NCBI GenBank assembly: GCA_946699065.1
Contig: CAMPDV010000064.1
Coordinates: 372,001 to 436,000 of the forward strand
DNA: 64,000 nt
Source: Loxodes magnus
Taxonomy: Eukaryota > Ciliophora > Karyorelictea > Loxodida > Loxodidae
Reading direction: 5' to 3'
Shown here: in pieces, positions 12,061 through 24,508 of the stretch
Layout of the letters: each line of letters begins with the position of its first letter
How positions within the stretch are numbered: the stretch's first letter is position 1
The notes under the pieces: generated by a model
What the model was told of the DNA's origin: nothing
The model's input: only the letters and a program-made list of their open reading frames with translations
Databases searched by the model: none
Translations under genes and position numbers: made by a program

Positions 12061-13071
12061 TCACTGCTCTTTTTCTAAGCATACCTAAACTATTAAGACT
12101 TAATAATTTGCTTCAAATTATACTTAATATTCCTCATTATAGCTCTCTTGCTTAGTTACTGTTCTTTTAGAGGAATAACCCCTACTGGACTCTGTCATAA
12201 CATAAATTGATTTATTTATTCATAAGCAAGGATTTTCTACATTAACATCATTTTATAAAGGAAGTTTATCTCATTCCTAATTTTTATTAAGTATGAAAAT
12301 ATTATTTTTTTAATCATATTCTTTATTCCAACCTCCTATTATTATTAACGGACTTGAATTTATTCCAAAAACAGTATTAAATACTGGTAATCTTAAATCA
12401 ACTATGCTTCAAAAGTCCTTTTCTTCATCATAAAATTCTATACTTTTAAGATAGTCTCCATTGTATCCCCCACATACCATAAGTTTATTTTTATAAATAG
12501 TAACACCATGTCCAGCTCTTTAGATATTTATATCTGCTTTTTTATTTCACTAATCATCACTTAAATTAAAGCATTATACACTTTTAATTCAGTCATTTGT
12601 TGAATATCCTCCTATCACCCAAATCTCACGTTTAAAATATATTGTAACTGCCGAATAAACAGGAACAAGTAAATTTTGGAGGTTTGTAGTTTTCCAGTCT
12701 TTCAAATTGAATTTAAATACTGTGGATATTGCTTCTCCATTTTGATTTCCTCCAAGAACGAAAATAAAGTTATTTATCTTAACAGTAGCAGGATGATATG
12801 TAATATAAGTATCTAATTCTATCTCTTAAATCTAATTTCTTAGAATTCAGTAAACATAAACATAGTAACTGCAGTTTCTTAAATGATATACACAAATTCA
12901 ATCATTTTTGAAATTAGCAAAAGTTTCATATTTAGAAACCAATAAAGGAATCCTAGAATAGAGAGCTAATAAGTTATTACCTTTGCTTCTTTTTCCTAAT
13001 TTTCTTAAAAATAAAATAGGAAGAGATAATTCTTATTTAGACTTAAACTTATCAACTGGCTTTTGCTCCAT
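12061..13071 (-). CDS. Kelch-repeat protein, subfamily A
   Basis: Codes for 336 aa, collinear along its whole length with the product of 3621-4625. The N-terminal block LPILFLRKLGKRSKG is followed by blades with FVLGGN, WVIGGY, MVCGGY and IIGGW. At least six Trp positions are TGA, including KD-W-KTT, DDQ-W-NKK, KDF-W-SIV and NQE-W-DKL. The C-terminal tail IVQVCLEKEQ precedes TGA 12061-12063. It is closest to 3621-4625 and to the fragment at the left edge, so these three look like a recent local expansion. Likely a propeller adaptor; partner unknown. Confidence 0.92.
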
Positions 13072-13817
13072 TTTTTTATTTTTATTTAAAAGTAAAGAAC
13101 AGAAAACTAACATCAACATATTTGAAAAAAATTAATTACTAAGAAAATCTTAATTCAGGCTTGATTTTTTAAATATAATTGAGTGCTTAGAAGAGAAATT
13201 TTAGCTTGGAAATAATAAATTAAAAGGTTCCTTTCTTCTATTAGATTCTGTCAGTTAATGATCTAGTTTTTTTTAAATAAAAATTAAATTAAAGAGAGAA
13301 AATGCTAAAATATTTAACGAAATTTCCTAAATTTTTTTAAGCTTTATTTTACATAAAAAATTTAGAATCAATTAATTTGATAGAAATTCAAAGTTAAAAA
13401 GATAAAAATCCACAAGAATAAATAATAATATCTCTATTACAAAATCAAATCTATAATAAAAAGACTCAAGATTGAAGTTTGCAAAGTTTAAATAGAGCCA
13501 TTAAAAAAGAATAGTGACATTGAAATTTAAAACTATTTACCTACTATAATGGTATAAAGGAATAATCCTTCATTAAATTTTTAGGGCTTTAATCAAGCAT
13601 AAATTTAGATTAACTTTTTTACTTATTAAATCTGTATTTATGATTTATACAATTGTTTTACAAATTTCTTTAATTCAAATGCCTTTTAAGCAATTTATAT
13701 AGAAAGCTAAAAATTGTAAAAAAGATTAAATAAAAAATAAGTAAATGTTATGTCTCTAATTATTATTGCTTTAAGTGACCATTTCTATTTAAATATAATT
13801 CAGAAAAGACATGATAA

Positions 13818-13899
13818 GACACTTTGGCCGAGTGGTTAAGGCGATGGCCTGCTAAGCCATTGGGAATTTCCCGCGTGAGTTCAAACCTCACAGGTGTCG
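13818..13899 (+). tRNA. tRNA-Ser (GCU anticodon)
   Basis: Identical in all 82 nt to the minus-strand gene at 8399-8480, with the same acceptor pairing, GCU anticodon, class II extra arm and discriminator G. It sits 747 bp beyond the start of the kelch gene 12061-13071, divergently oriented. Confidence 0.95.
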
Positions 13900-13900
13900 C

Positions 13901-13904
13901 TTTT
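13901..13904 (+). terminator. Pol III T-run terminator of tRNA-Ser
   Basis: TTTT one base after the tRNA end. Confidence 0.6.
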
Positions 13905-13942
13905 ATTACTTATTTTAAAATTTAATAATATAACTAATTTTT

Positions 13943-15976
13943 AATTGTTTGAATAAGAGATCAAATATAAATAGAATATCCTACTAAAAATATCTACATC
14001 AATAAAACCATGCAGGGTTTTACTATTTGACTGAAATTTATATTTAGTTAATTAAATGTTTAAAAATAAAATTTAAAATAAAATAGTTCTGTTTTATATA
14101 AAGATTCTTTATATCATTTTATTTTCAGATAATTAAAGCAAATATATTTGTTCTTTATTTACAAAATCTACATTTCACATTTTAACAGACTCAGATAATG
14201 CTCATTATTAAAGAATCTCTTTAAATATTTTTGATTATACAATTTTTTTGTAATTAAGTTAGTTTTATCGTTTTCTTGATTATTCTAACGAATAAAAAAA
14301 ATTTATAATTAAGTTTCTTCATTTATTTTAAGTTTATCTGATTTTAAATTATCATAATATAAATTATTTTTCTCTTTTAAGAAGCATTCTCTAGAATAAA
14401 AATTTATCATTGCTCTTTAATATTGTAATTTAATTACATTTTATGAAATTTTTCTTATGACTTTTTTTGGAAAAAAATTAAATATGATTTTTAAAATTTA
14501 TATCAAAATATTTTTACTAAAAAATTTATTTTCATCATGATATTATAAAAATTTTTATATTCTCTATATAAAATTACTTTTTATTCAATTCTAGTCTAAT
14601 AAAAAATCAAGAAATAATTTTGAAATAAAAGCTTTTTCGTTTTTTAGCTTGATTATTCTTTTCAAGATAATTCAATTTAATTTTTGCTTTTCCTAATACT
14701 TCTAAACATATTACTATTTATAATAATTTAATCTTTCTTAAAATGTTTACATTTTTATAGAATAATTTTTTTAATTTTATATCAAATAAAGAAAATGTTG
14801 CTATTTTAATTACAATTACTTAACTAAATTTTAAAGAAAGTATTAAATTATTTTTTAATTCAAGTATATGATATTGAAATCATCTTAATTTAAGTAATAT
14901 TTATATTATAACTATATGATTTATCATTCGATAGTTCATATCCAGCTATTAGTCTATTCTGAAGATATACTAGTTGCTTTAAATTAATTACCTTTAAAAG
15001 AGAAGTTATTTGAAAATAATGCTTTAAATATTGTTTTTCTTATTTAATTTTAATATTTTATAACTTTAAGTTTTCATATTTAATATCTCTATTTTAATTC
15101 TTATTTTTAATTAAATATATATACATAATATAAAAAATAATATGCTATACTTTTATATTATACCCATCTAAACTTCTTTAAATTTAATTATTTTATTACA
15201 TTAAAATTTATACTTTTGTAAATCTAATTAATTAAGTTAAAAAAATTAAATATTTATTATAGTGATATATAAATAAAGTCCTTCTTAATAAAATAATCTA
15301 TTTAATAAATATAAAATAAAGGTTAATATATATCTTCATATATAAAAGCATAGTTTATAATAAGTAACTATATTAATGAATAAAATTAAAAAAATAGTTA
15401 AATATTAGTAATTATATACCAGTTTAATTTTAATTTATTATTATTTTTTTTATTTTTTTATCACTTAAGAAATATAATATTTATGCTTAATTCATTAAAG
15501 TATAGAGTTTAAAGATATATTATATCTTTAAAATTATGCATTATTATTATTCTATAACTTTTTTCCTTTTTTTTGAATCATTTCGTTTTTATCGCAATTT
15601 GATTTTTTATATTCTTGAATAAAATTTAGTTGAATAATTTTCTATAATTTGGTAATAAGTTTAAGAATATTTAATCTGTTTAATAGCCTAAGGTAACTAA
15701 TTGTTTTAAAATAGCCTGATTAAGTTTTAAGACTTTAAGTTTATATTTTTAATTCTAAGTTTCAATCAATTTTTGAGAACAGTTAGCTAAGAAAAAAATA
15801 TATGACCTTTTTTTTCCCTGAAACTCTATCTCTTATACAAATGCTTTTCGTTTCTGGATTCTCTTTAATGAGATCCTTTTTATATTTATCAAATAATTTA
15901 TCACTATTATTTTGTAAACGTAAAATTACGTGTATTATGATTCTAAAGGATTTTTATCTTAATTTTATAAAATATT
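13943..15976. other. Gene-free AT-rich stretch
   Basis: Two kilobases with very high AT content. Nothing coding or structured could be supported on either strand. Confidence 0.55.
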
Positions 15977-16909
15977 ATGAGTCAGTCACAAAAAAAGCTG
16001 ATTCAAATTTTATTTTTAAGAAAGTTAATTAGGGGATCTCAATAGTATAAGACTGATAGAATAGTCGCTAAGTTTGGAATAGGAGTAATTAAATATGAGT
16101 TATGTTCCAATCTTAAACTATTTAATTTTCGTAAAATATCTACCGTTGATAATGATTCACTGATTACCTATGAAATCAAATATAATTAGAAGGAAAGAAA
16201 ATAAATAAATATCTAACAATGCTCTTATTTTTCATGACTAGAGTAGTTAAATAATAACACCTTACTTATTTCAGGTGGTCCTAACCATTTGTCGTATAGA
16301 TTTATATTCCATGAAAAAAATTAAAAAAATAAAGAGTTCTAAATGAAGATTTAAAGGTAGTTTCATAGAACACGCTTTAATAAAAAAAGTCTTATATACA
16401 TTATATCAGGAGCTACTAATAAAGATATTTAGACTCAAAATGAACCATAATGTGAAGTGTTTAACTTAAAATCGAATAGCTTTAGCGAAATTTAATAAAT
16501 CAACTGCTTAGTATATTTTTTTGGATGCGACTACGATGATTCTTAACTTTATGTTTTTGGAGGATATTCTTTAAAAGACAATATGACTACAAGTCTTATC
16601 TAGGTTTATGATTGTTAGTTAAATATATGAACAGCTAGCTAGCATGAGTTATATAAAAATGCCATGAATTCAGCCGCATCTATTTCTCTTAATAAATCAT
16701 TTATTATTTATAGAAACTGCTACTCTGACTTAGATACTTTATTATACGATTTTAAAACAATAGTAAAGAAAGGGAATATATTTCCTCAAAATAGCTTCTG
16801 TTATACATAACCTATTTATAGCAAAAATCAAGTGTTTCAGTTCGGTGAAAAATAAGAACTATTTAGTTATGAAATGAATAACGGAAATTGGAAAAAAATA
16901 GTAATGTGA
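15977..16909 (+). CDS. Kelch-like protein, subfamily B
   Basis: Codes for 310 aa. The N-terminus IQILFLRKLIRGSQQYKTD and the block KFGIGVIKYELCSN define a second subfamily, shared with 37176-38144 and the pseudogene at 55076-56001; the ILFLRKL core is also present in subfamily A. Kelch signatures are weaker (LLISGGP, YIISGA, YVFGGY) but the blade spacing is kept, with TGA as Trp in FS-W-LEQ and LNI-W-TAS and TGG in NGN-W-KKI. ATG 15977 places the N-terminal block at residue 9. Stop TGA 16907-16909 aligns with the other members. No intron needed. Confidence 0.85.
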
Positions 16910-17675
16910 AAAATTTAAATTTAGACCAATAAATTTTTATCTATTTAATTTTAGTTTTTAATGCCTATTTTTAGCTTAACTAATGTATGTACAGGATTTA
17001 AACAAAATTATATCATAATATCTAGTTTTCATATTATATGTGATTTAACTTTCAGCCTATTTATTTATATATACTTTGCAAATGTTTATTTAATTTAAAA
17101 AATTTGAGTTTATATATTAATATAAAGGAAAGATGATGGTAAATATAATTTAATTTCTATACTCATAAAGATACTTAATAGATCAATTTTCTTTTTTGAT
17201 TTTATTCATTTAAGTCTAATCTAAATATATTCCAGATTGTATTATTTTATTAATTAAAAGTTACTTATTTTCTAATTGAAAATGTGTTTATTAATCTTTA
17301 TATTATAAATTTTTAGCTGCTTAATGATAATAATTTGACTGTACATTTTGGATCTTATTCTTTTAATGAGAAATAATAATATTAGTATTTGAATAAGTGG
17401 CGCACATTAATAAAATAATCATTTTAATTATTGTATTTTTGTCTTTTCTATTTCCTTTCTTCTATCTGGGATATTAAAATATGAAATATCCTTGCTTTTA
17501 ATTGCATCAAACATCCAATTTATTTTTCATAGAAAACTAAACTTCTTCATTATCTCAAGATTTACCTATTAAAATATCTGAAATTCTTACTAAGCCTTCT
17601 GTTTTTCTACAATAGAATTTTTATCATAATTCTCTTTCGATTTTACTAAAAATAATTATATAAATCATAATATAA
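16910..17675. other. Gene-free AT-rich spacer
   Basis: No gene or RNA supported. Confidence 0.5.
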
Positions 17676-18182
17676 ATGAAGGATGTAGTCAGGAGAACAT
17701 GTAGGTAATATAGTGAAGTGTTTACTGTATTGCGAGTAGTCTCACACTAGATGCTACCTTGGGAAAGGGTGAACAATCTCGGAAGAGATAAGCCTAGCTT
17801 GCTTGAGGATTCTCGCTAGCAGTATGAAAGTTTGGCTGATGGACCAGCTAATAATTTGATATTTAATTCTAATTTAGATCTTATTCAAGAAGACTAGAGC
17901 ATTTGTTTCAAGAGTCAAGAAATTTTTAATAATCAGATTCCCTATTTGGAGAAGTTGACGTGACTCATTTGAATCTAGAATGACAACATGAAAAATGAGA
18001 ACACTTTTTTAGATTAATATTAATATAGAAAGAGCTGCGCAACAACGAGGTACTACGCGCTCTATAATGAAATTTATTAATTATTTATTTATTTATAAAT
18101 GGTTCAATACTCCAAGAATCATTTAGAACTATAGAATGTTTAGGTTATTAATCTACTTTCTGTAAAGTTTTACATACAGTGA
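17676..18182 (+). CDS. Hypothetical protein (or structured RNA) in a GC-rich patch
   Basis: An ATG at 17676 opens a 168-codon frame (MKDVVRRTCRQYSEVFTVLR...) ending at TGA 18180-18182 with two TGA read as Trp (KLT-W-LI-W-IQ). The first ~180 bp are unusually GC-rich and can fold into hairpins (ATCTC-GGAA-GAGAT; CTAGC...GCTAG; TTGGCT...AGCTAA), so a non-coding RNA is an alternative. No family recognised. Confidence 0.35.
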
Positions 18183-18415
18183 TCAGCCAAGATACTTTAT
18201 TGAATAAGTCTTAAATTTTATGAACTATTTTTCATAAAAACCGCAATTTTTCGTCTTGCTAAACTCTTAAAATCTCAATTAAGATTATAAAGTTTGAAAA
18301 TTGAGGAAAATAGATTGATTTAGTTATGCATTATTAAATAAACAATATTTAGATTGGATGATGAACAAAAAAGGGGAATAGCTCAATTTAAATAGCTTAG
18401 TTATTAAATAAAAAT

Positions 18416-18497
18416 GTACCATATGTGAGATTTGAACTCACGATGGAAATTACTATAACTTAACAGGATATCATTCCAACCTTTCATTTATAGTATC
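18416..18497 (-). pseudogene. Decayed tRNA-Ser
   Basis: 82 nt on the minus strand that align end to end with the tRNA-Ser genes at 8399 and 13818. The T-arm GAGTTCAAATCTC and the middle block are kept, but the acceptor no longer pairs properly, the D-arm consensus is lost and the anticodon triplet reads GTT. Clearly homologous and unlikely to be functional. Confidence 0.75.
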
Positions 18498-19474
18498 CTA
18501 AGTTTTTAAATTTGATATTTAAATAAATTAACTTCTCTAAATACATAGCTTGAAGTAATAAATTTGCTATCATTTTCTACTCTTCTCTTTCTTTTAATCT
18601 GGTAATTTATAATTTTTCAATTGTATAAATTAGAACCCTCAAATAGAGTGCATAAGATGCTATAAAACTCTTTTTTCAAATTTAGCTGTTTAAAAATTAA
18701 GGATAAAGGGTAATTCTCGAAATTCCAGGTTTCATATTTATAAGCGAAGATGGCTATCAGTATTATAACGAGTTTATTCCTAAGCTGATTTTAAGCTTAA
18801 AATAGAATAAAGAGCTAAAGGTTAATTAATAGAGTTTGAATTGTAGACTCTAATAAATGAGGATTAATATACATTAATGCCAAATAAAAAAGTATAGCTC
18901 GAATGTCTTCCCTAATAGCATTATTAACAGGCTTAAACCCCAACCACGCGCATTTTTACCAAAATGCCTTCTTTTTTTAGCTTTATTATCATTTATCTAT
19001 AAGAAATGCAAATTTAAGAGTAGTCAATAAGAGATATAGTTAAGCGATTTCCTTTAGATTTTCTATTATTCATTGTTATTTAATATGCAAGTAACCATAT
19101 ATCAGTTAAAATTGGATCTTATGGGTTATTTTAAAATTGAATGATAATATGTTTTTACGTTTTTTGGATATAAGAACTAAAGTTAAAGTACCAAATTGTT
19201 GTTTCAATTTTATGAATCAAAGCCTATAAATTTTATCTAGACAGAGGTTAAAAGTAAATGATTTTCTAAAGGAGATAATTTAAAGTAAAGCTCTATATGA
19301 GCTTATTTAAAAGTAATTAGTAAGGAAATTAGCGCCTTTAAATAAGTAAGCAGATACCCTTCTATCGTATTTATCAGTTTTGATTCGATTACTTGTAAAT
19401 AGTAACTTTTCTGAATATTTCTGCTTGAGTTAACGTATTTTCATTCGCACAAAGTAGCAAAATAATTAAGGTTA
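18498..19474. other. Gene-poor spacer
   Basis: Frames are open for long distances because only TGA terminates, but none shows a recognisable domain. Nothing supported. Confidence 0.4.
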
Positions 19475-20482
19475 ATGGAGAGAAATCTTAAAGATACACC
19501 AAGATCTAAGTAAAATCTTATTATTCCTATCTTATTCTTACGTAAGCTTGTAAGACTTTAGGTAGGAAACAAAATAGGCTAGCTTTATGCTAAACTCCCA
19601 CTATTGCTTCAAAAGTACGAAATTTGTAATTCATACCAGATGAATGAGACCTTTGCTTACTTCTTAAAAAGGAGGACTAAGTTTATTTATCTTTACTGGC
19701 CTCTAAAGGATTAAATTCAAGAGCTTCAAATAAAGATTGAAATACCTTAGAATGTAATGACTTTGAAGATAAGAAGCTTTATTTTAATTATTGGTGGCTA
19801 GGTTAAAGAAGTAGATTAGACTAAAGTCTAAAAGATAAATGTGATCAACAACTAAATTTCTGAATTACCTGATTTATTAGTCCCAACGTATGGATCAGCT
19901 ACTTTTTATTTTAAAAATAGAATCTATGTTATAGGAGGATTTTCGAACGAATAGTGATTGAGAGATGTCCAATGTTATGACTTTAGAGAAAGAAAATGAA
20001 CTTTTAAATCTAAAATTAATATATAAAGAGCTGGTCATTAAGCTGTAGTATACTAGGACAAACTAATGGTATGTGGAGGGTATAATGGTGATTATCTTTC
20101 CAGTTTTGAAACTTATGATGAAAAAAATGACATTTGAAGAGTGGACGATCTGTAACTACCTGTACCAAAAACTGTTTTTGCTATTAGCTCCAATCCTTTG
20201 GCATTAATAGGAGGAATTAACTTACAATATGACTTATAAAATGGTATTCTGATCCTTAACAAGCAAAGATAATGATAAGAAATTCCTTTCTAGCTCAATT
20301 TAGTCACTAATCCTGCATTCTGTTTTAACTCAACTGTTTATGTAATATGCCACTTAAAGGAAGCAAACTCAAAGAAAATTATAATATCCAAGAATGAAAG
20401 GAAAGAATAAACTTACAAGCAAGAAAAAGCTCATCAGTTTAATATAGTTATATACTAGATAAACTTAAATGAACTATTATGA
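19475..20482 (+). CDS. Kelch-repeat protein, subfamily A
   Basis: Codes for 335 aa starting MERNLKDTPRSKQ, with the subfamily block IPILFLRKLVRL and LYAKLPLLLQKYE. Blades carry LIIGGQ, YVIGGF, MVCGGY and LIGGI signatures. Trp by TGA in NEQ-W-LRD, ERK-W-TFK, NDI-W-RVD and RQ-W-QEI. ATG 19475 is supported by the position of the N-terminal block relative to the paralogues. Stop TGA 20480-20482 follows the tail NIVIYQINLNELL, matching the family ending. It is about as diverged as 7209-8198, so an older duplicate. No intron. Confidence 0.9.
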
Positions 20483-21298
20483 ACAAATTTATAACTTATC
20501 AACTTTAATTACAGTTAACATTAACTAAGCATTTTATATACTAAAATACATTCAAATATCTAAGAGCATTCAGTATCTTTATACTCTATTTCAATATCAG
20601 TGTTAAATAATTTTTCAGATACCTCTAATCTTTCTAACTTTGTCATTATATTTTTCAGCTTTCTTCTGCTTTTTTTAAGTGATTCTCACGATATGAGACT
20701 TCAATAAGAAAACTTTATTGAAATCATAATTAAACGTTAGTCAATTTTTTAAATTGACTTAGTTCTTGGAAATTATGATTTTGATTAAATTATTTATCAA
20801 CTATAAGTGAGAGATATTCATAAATCCTAAAATCTAAAATTTAAACCAAAACTTGGCTGCTTAACTTTAATATATACCTAATAAATTTTCAATTTCTTTT
20901 AATGAAAAATTTAGGATCTTTTTTACTAATGGTTTGGATATAAATCAAACAAAAAGTAGTGATTAAGAATCCTAAAATTGAATTGAAACTATTTCTAGAT
21001 TCATTACTTTGTAGTCATTTTTTATGTTTAAATTACAATTTTCTAGGTAAAACTGGTTATTTCTTACAAATATCTGGGTTTTTCATACCGTAAATTGATT
21101 TAGAGTATTTTCAAATATTTACCTTAAATTATGTAATAAATTTTGCTAAGTAAATCATTTTACTAGCCTCTAAAATATCTATTAAAAGCATACTTTTTAG
21201 TCAGATAAATATTCCATATATGGAATCTTTCTAGTATACTTATTTATAGTTTCTTCACTTATGAAGTCAAATCTTAAGTTTAGTAAGTCTCATTCCAA
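20483..21298. other. Spacer
   Basis: Some coding-like minus-strand frames near 20600-20750, but competing frames read equally well; no gene claimed. Confidence 0.35.
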
Positions 21299-22150
21299 AT
21301 GCCCAATTCTACTTCCACCCTACAGTCTTATTTTCAGCTAATTGCATTAAATGCATTTTTTAGCTTACTTTATTTATTGTTTCTATTTAATCTAGAAAAA
21401 ATCTCAATAGAAATAATCCTTTAGGCTATTTATAAGAATGGATTCTTTCAAAAGTTACTTATAAGAAAGAGAGAAAAAGATAGCACAAAAATAATATAGA
21501 AAATAGACTAAAAATAAGCTTTATATATGATATAAGCTCTGGTTACTTATAACATGGAGTAAGAAAATATCTAGTATGGATATTAAAGCTATAATGATGA
21601 GTTTAGAAAAGTCAACTTTAGTTGTACAGTATTAGAAAAGAAGAAAATAATCAAATAAAAATCTAATAGAAGGTAAAGAAACTATACTTGAGGCTATTAA
21701 GTTAAAAGATAAACAGCAACCAAATAGAAAAAATAAATATATATTATAAAAGAACACTGAGAACAATCTATTATAATAGAAAGAGTCTTGGCAGAATAAA
21801 ACTTTTTAAGAGAAAAAAAGCTATTTCCATAATATAAAATGATTAGTAATTTTATTAATGAAGAAAGCTTTTTTCAAAAAACTAATGCTACAGCCTCTTA
21901 GAAAATATAAAAAAGACATAAATTAACAATTTTACCCTCAAGTTTAGAAAGTAAATCTCTAAAACATAATGTGAATTTGAATGCGGTAAAAAAATAACTT
22001 TCTTTCTTTATTCTATATTCAGTAGCTTATACTCTTTATTCTAATTTCAATTAAGGAATTTAATAAATAATTAATAAATTTATAAAGATATAACTTATTT
22101 TGATATATAATGAAGATGTATTGATAATTCAATTAATTTGTTCTATTTGA
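21299..22150 (+). CDS. Hypothetical protein with N-terminal hydrophobic segment
   Basis: Open frame of 284 codons from ATG 21299 to TGA 22148-22150 with two internal TGA (YT-W-GYQ, EH-W-EQS), fewer than chance would give. Residues ~12-38 are hydrophobic (LIALNAFFSLLYLLFLF), which could be a membrane anchor or signal; the rest is Lys/Gln/Glu-rich. No family recognised. It may be a chance frame. Confidence 0.3.
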
Positions 22151-24508
22151 CTAATAAGTTTAAGTTTATTTTTTTAGATTAGTGACAGAATGCTTATATA
22201 TCTCAAGTTATTTTATTAAATTATCTTACTTTATTACCTTGCTTTTTGAAGTTGTTTGAGATAATTTATCTATAAGTGTCTTATTTATTTCTAGTATAAA
22301 TATATTAGATTCTAAAATAAACTATTAATGAGTGAGAACTGGATTGGATCTTTAAATAATGACAAATGGTCTTTATTATATATCCTACCTATTTTCTCTT
22401 CATATTTACCTAGAAAAAGTACAATAGGCTAATTTAGATGCATGCTATCTATCCTTTTTTTGTTTTCTATCTCATCATATTTCTATTAAAACTTGTATAT
22501 CAGTTTTTTTTGTAATTTTCTCCTTTTATAAAGTAAAAGCTTTTGCTATTTATGATCCACTAATCCTTTAACTTTTAAGTATTAACTATACCTCATTGCT
22601 GATTAATTGCCATCTAATTTTATAGCATGATTTAATTATTTAATAAGTCTTGATATCATACTAGTTAATTTTAGGGTTACTAGTTTGATAAAAAACGATT
22701 TCAAAAAAGTAACAAATAGCCTTAGAACAACTTTTTAAGATAGTAGTTAACTTAATTGCCGAATTAAAGAATTAATTGAATATTCTATTATTATCCTTCT
22801 CATAAATGACATTTTCTCCTTCTTTTTCTAATGGTTATTATATTTAATAAGCTTGGAATCTTGATATATAATTACCTATTTTTGACACTTAGTAGCAAAC
22901 TAATCTAAACTTTAAGAGTAAGTTCTTGATGCTATATGTAACTCATAGCTTTCACTATCTTTATAGATTATTTCATATATCTACTCTTAGGCTTATCTTC
23001 ATTACTCTTTTAGGCCTTAAAATTAATAATTTCCTAGCAAATTTCTCTTTTTTATCCTTACTAGAATAGTTCCTAGTATCAAAGGTAATCAAAAGTAAAT
23101 TAGTATGTTCATAATTAAAAGTATCTAGTTTCTATTTGAAAGCCAAAACTCTCTAAAAAGCTAATAATTTTAATCTTATGAAAATTTGCTTTTCATAAGA
23201 GTTAAAACTGAAAAATAGTATTTTCTTTATAATTTCTGATGTGAATTTAGATGGAAAAATTGTGGAAATACAATGATTGATATATAGAATATTGATAAGA
23301 TGAATATTCTATCTAAATAAGCAAAATTAGGAACACTTGAACAGTCATTAATTTTACTCTCTATAAGTAATAGAATGGAATTTTGAAGAGTCAATAGAGA
23401 TATTCAAGTGAGTATGATAGATTAAGTTTAAAAACTGATTTAATTATAGTTATCATTAGCTAAGATTAACTTTATGCTTTAAGGTATTTATAATAAATAA
23501 TCAGCATATTTGGGGTATAAGTTTTAGACTTGTGAATAAGCTAAATCTTAATAATTACTAATACGCAATCCAAAAAATCTGACTATTAACTTAAAATATT
23601 AGAAAATGAGTTCAAATTAATAAGAGGTAAAAAGATATAAACCAAGATATCTCAGATAGATTTAACTTCTTATTTTGCTAGTCTCATTTGTATGTTTACT
23701 AAGATATCTGATTATAATTTGCTCTAAGATATAAGGTTATTAAAGCTTATTATCTTTAATAATTCTACTCATTTATCAATTTAATTACTAGCTATAGTTA
23801 ATTACTTTTATATCATTGACTAAATTAAATATCTTCTCTCTGATTATCTGAAAGATGAGTTTAGCTTTTCCGTAATTTTAAAGATTTATTATAGCTTGTG
23901 AAAGCTTTTCGCTTCCTTAGACGTAAGCTTAGCAATTAAGCATGCAAATATATTTTGTGCTTTATTAATAGAGATCTTCAAGGTTCAGATTCACTTATTT
24001 TATAGTTTATGAAAAGATTTATTTGCAAGTCCTTGTCTTTCTATATTACTTGCTTAAATTTTTTAACTCCAAATTTTAAATGCCCAAACTCTACCTATCA
24101 TTATTTTATATCTTTCCTGTATTTTGTCCTTTCTGATTGATAAAACATTTTAGAGACATTTATCATCCTACTGATGTAATTAAATTATTTTGGCTATATC
24201 TATGTTGGCATATCCATCATTACTTAACTATTAAAAGGCTTAACTTACCAATCCATTTTAGCTTTTATTACATACTTCTTGTTTCTTCCTCTTTCCTTAA
24301 GTTTACTCTTATAGCCAAACTAGCATATTCAAAAACTACCTAGCTAGACATTTACCGCTTTGTTTCAAAACCTTCAGATTACAAAGCTAAAACTAACCCC
24401 AATCCTTCTAATATAAATCTACTGTTTTCAATATTTCTCAGTAGTTATAATAAGGAGGTTTAATACTCAGAAGAAGTAGGAAATTAAACAAGGAAATAAC
24501 TAAAAAAA
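22151..24508. other. Gene-poor stretch with hydrophobic frames
   Basis: Short hydrophobic frames occur (for example a frame from ATG 24080 rich in Leu/Tyr/Trp that runs into the gene at 24509), but no start or domain can be defended. Confidence 0.35.

Larger units (their letters stand above)
13789..13942 (+). repeat. Inverted duplication arm carrying tRNA-Ser
   Basis: Inverted partner of 8356-8509; see that entry. Confidence 0.8.
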
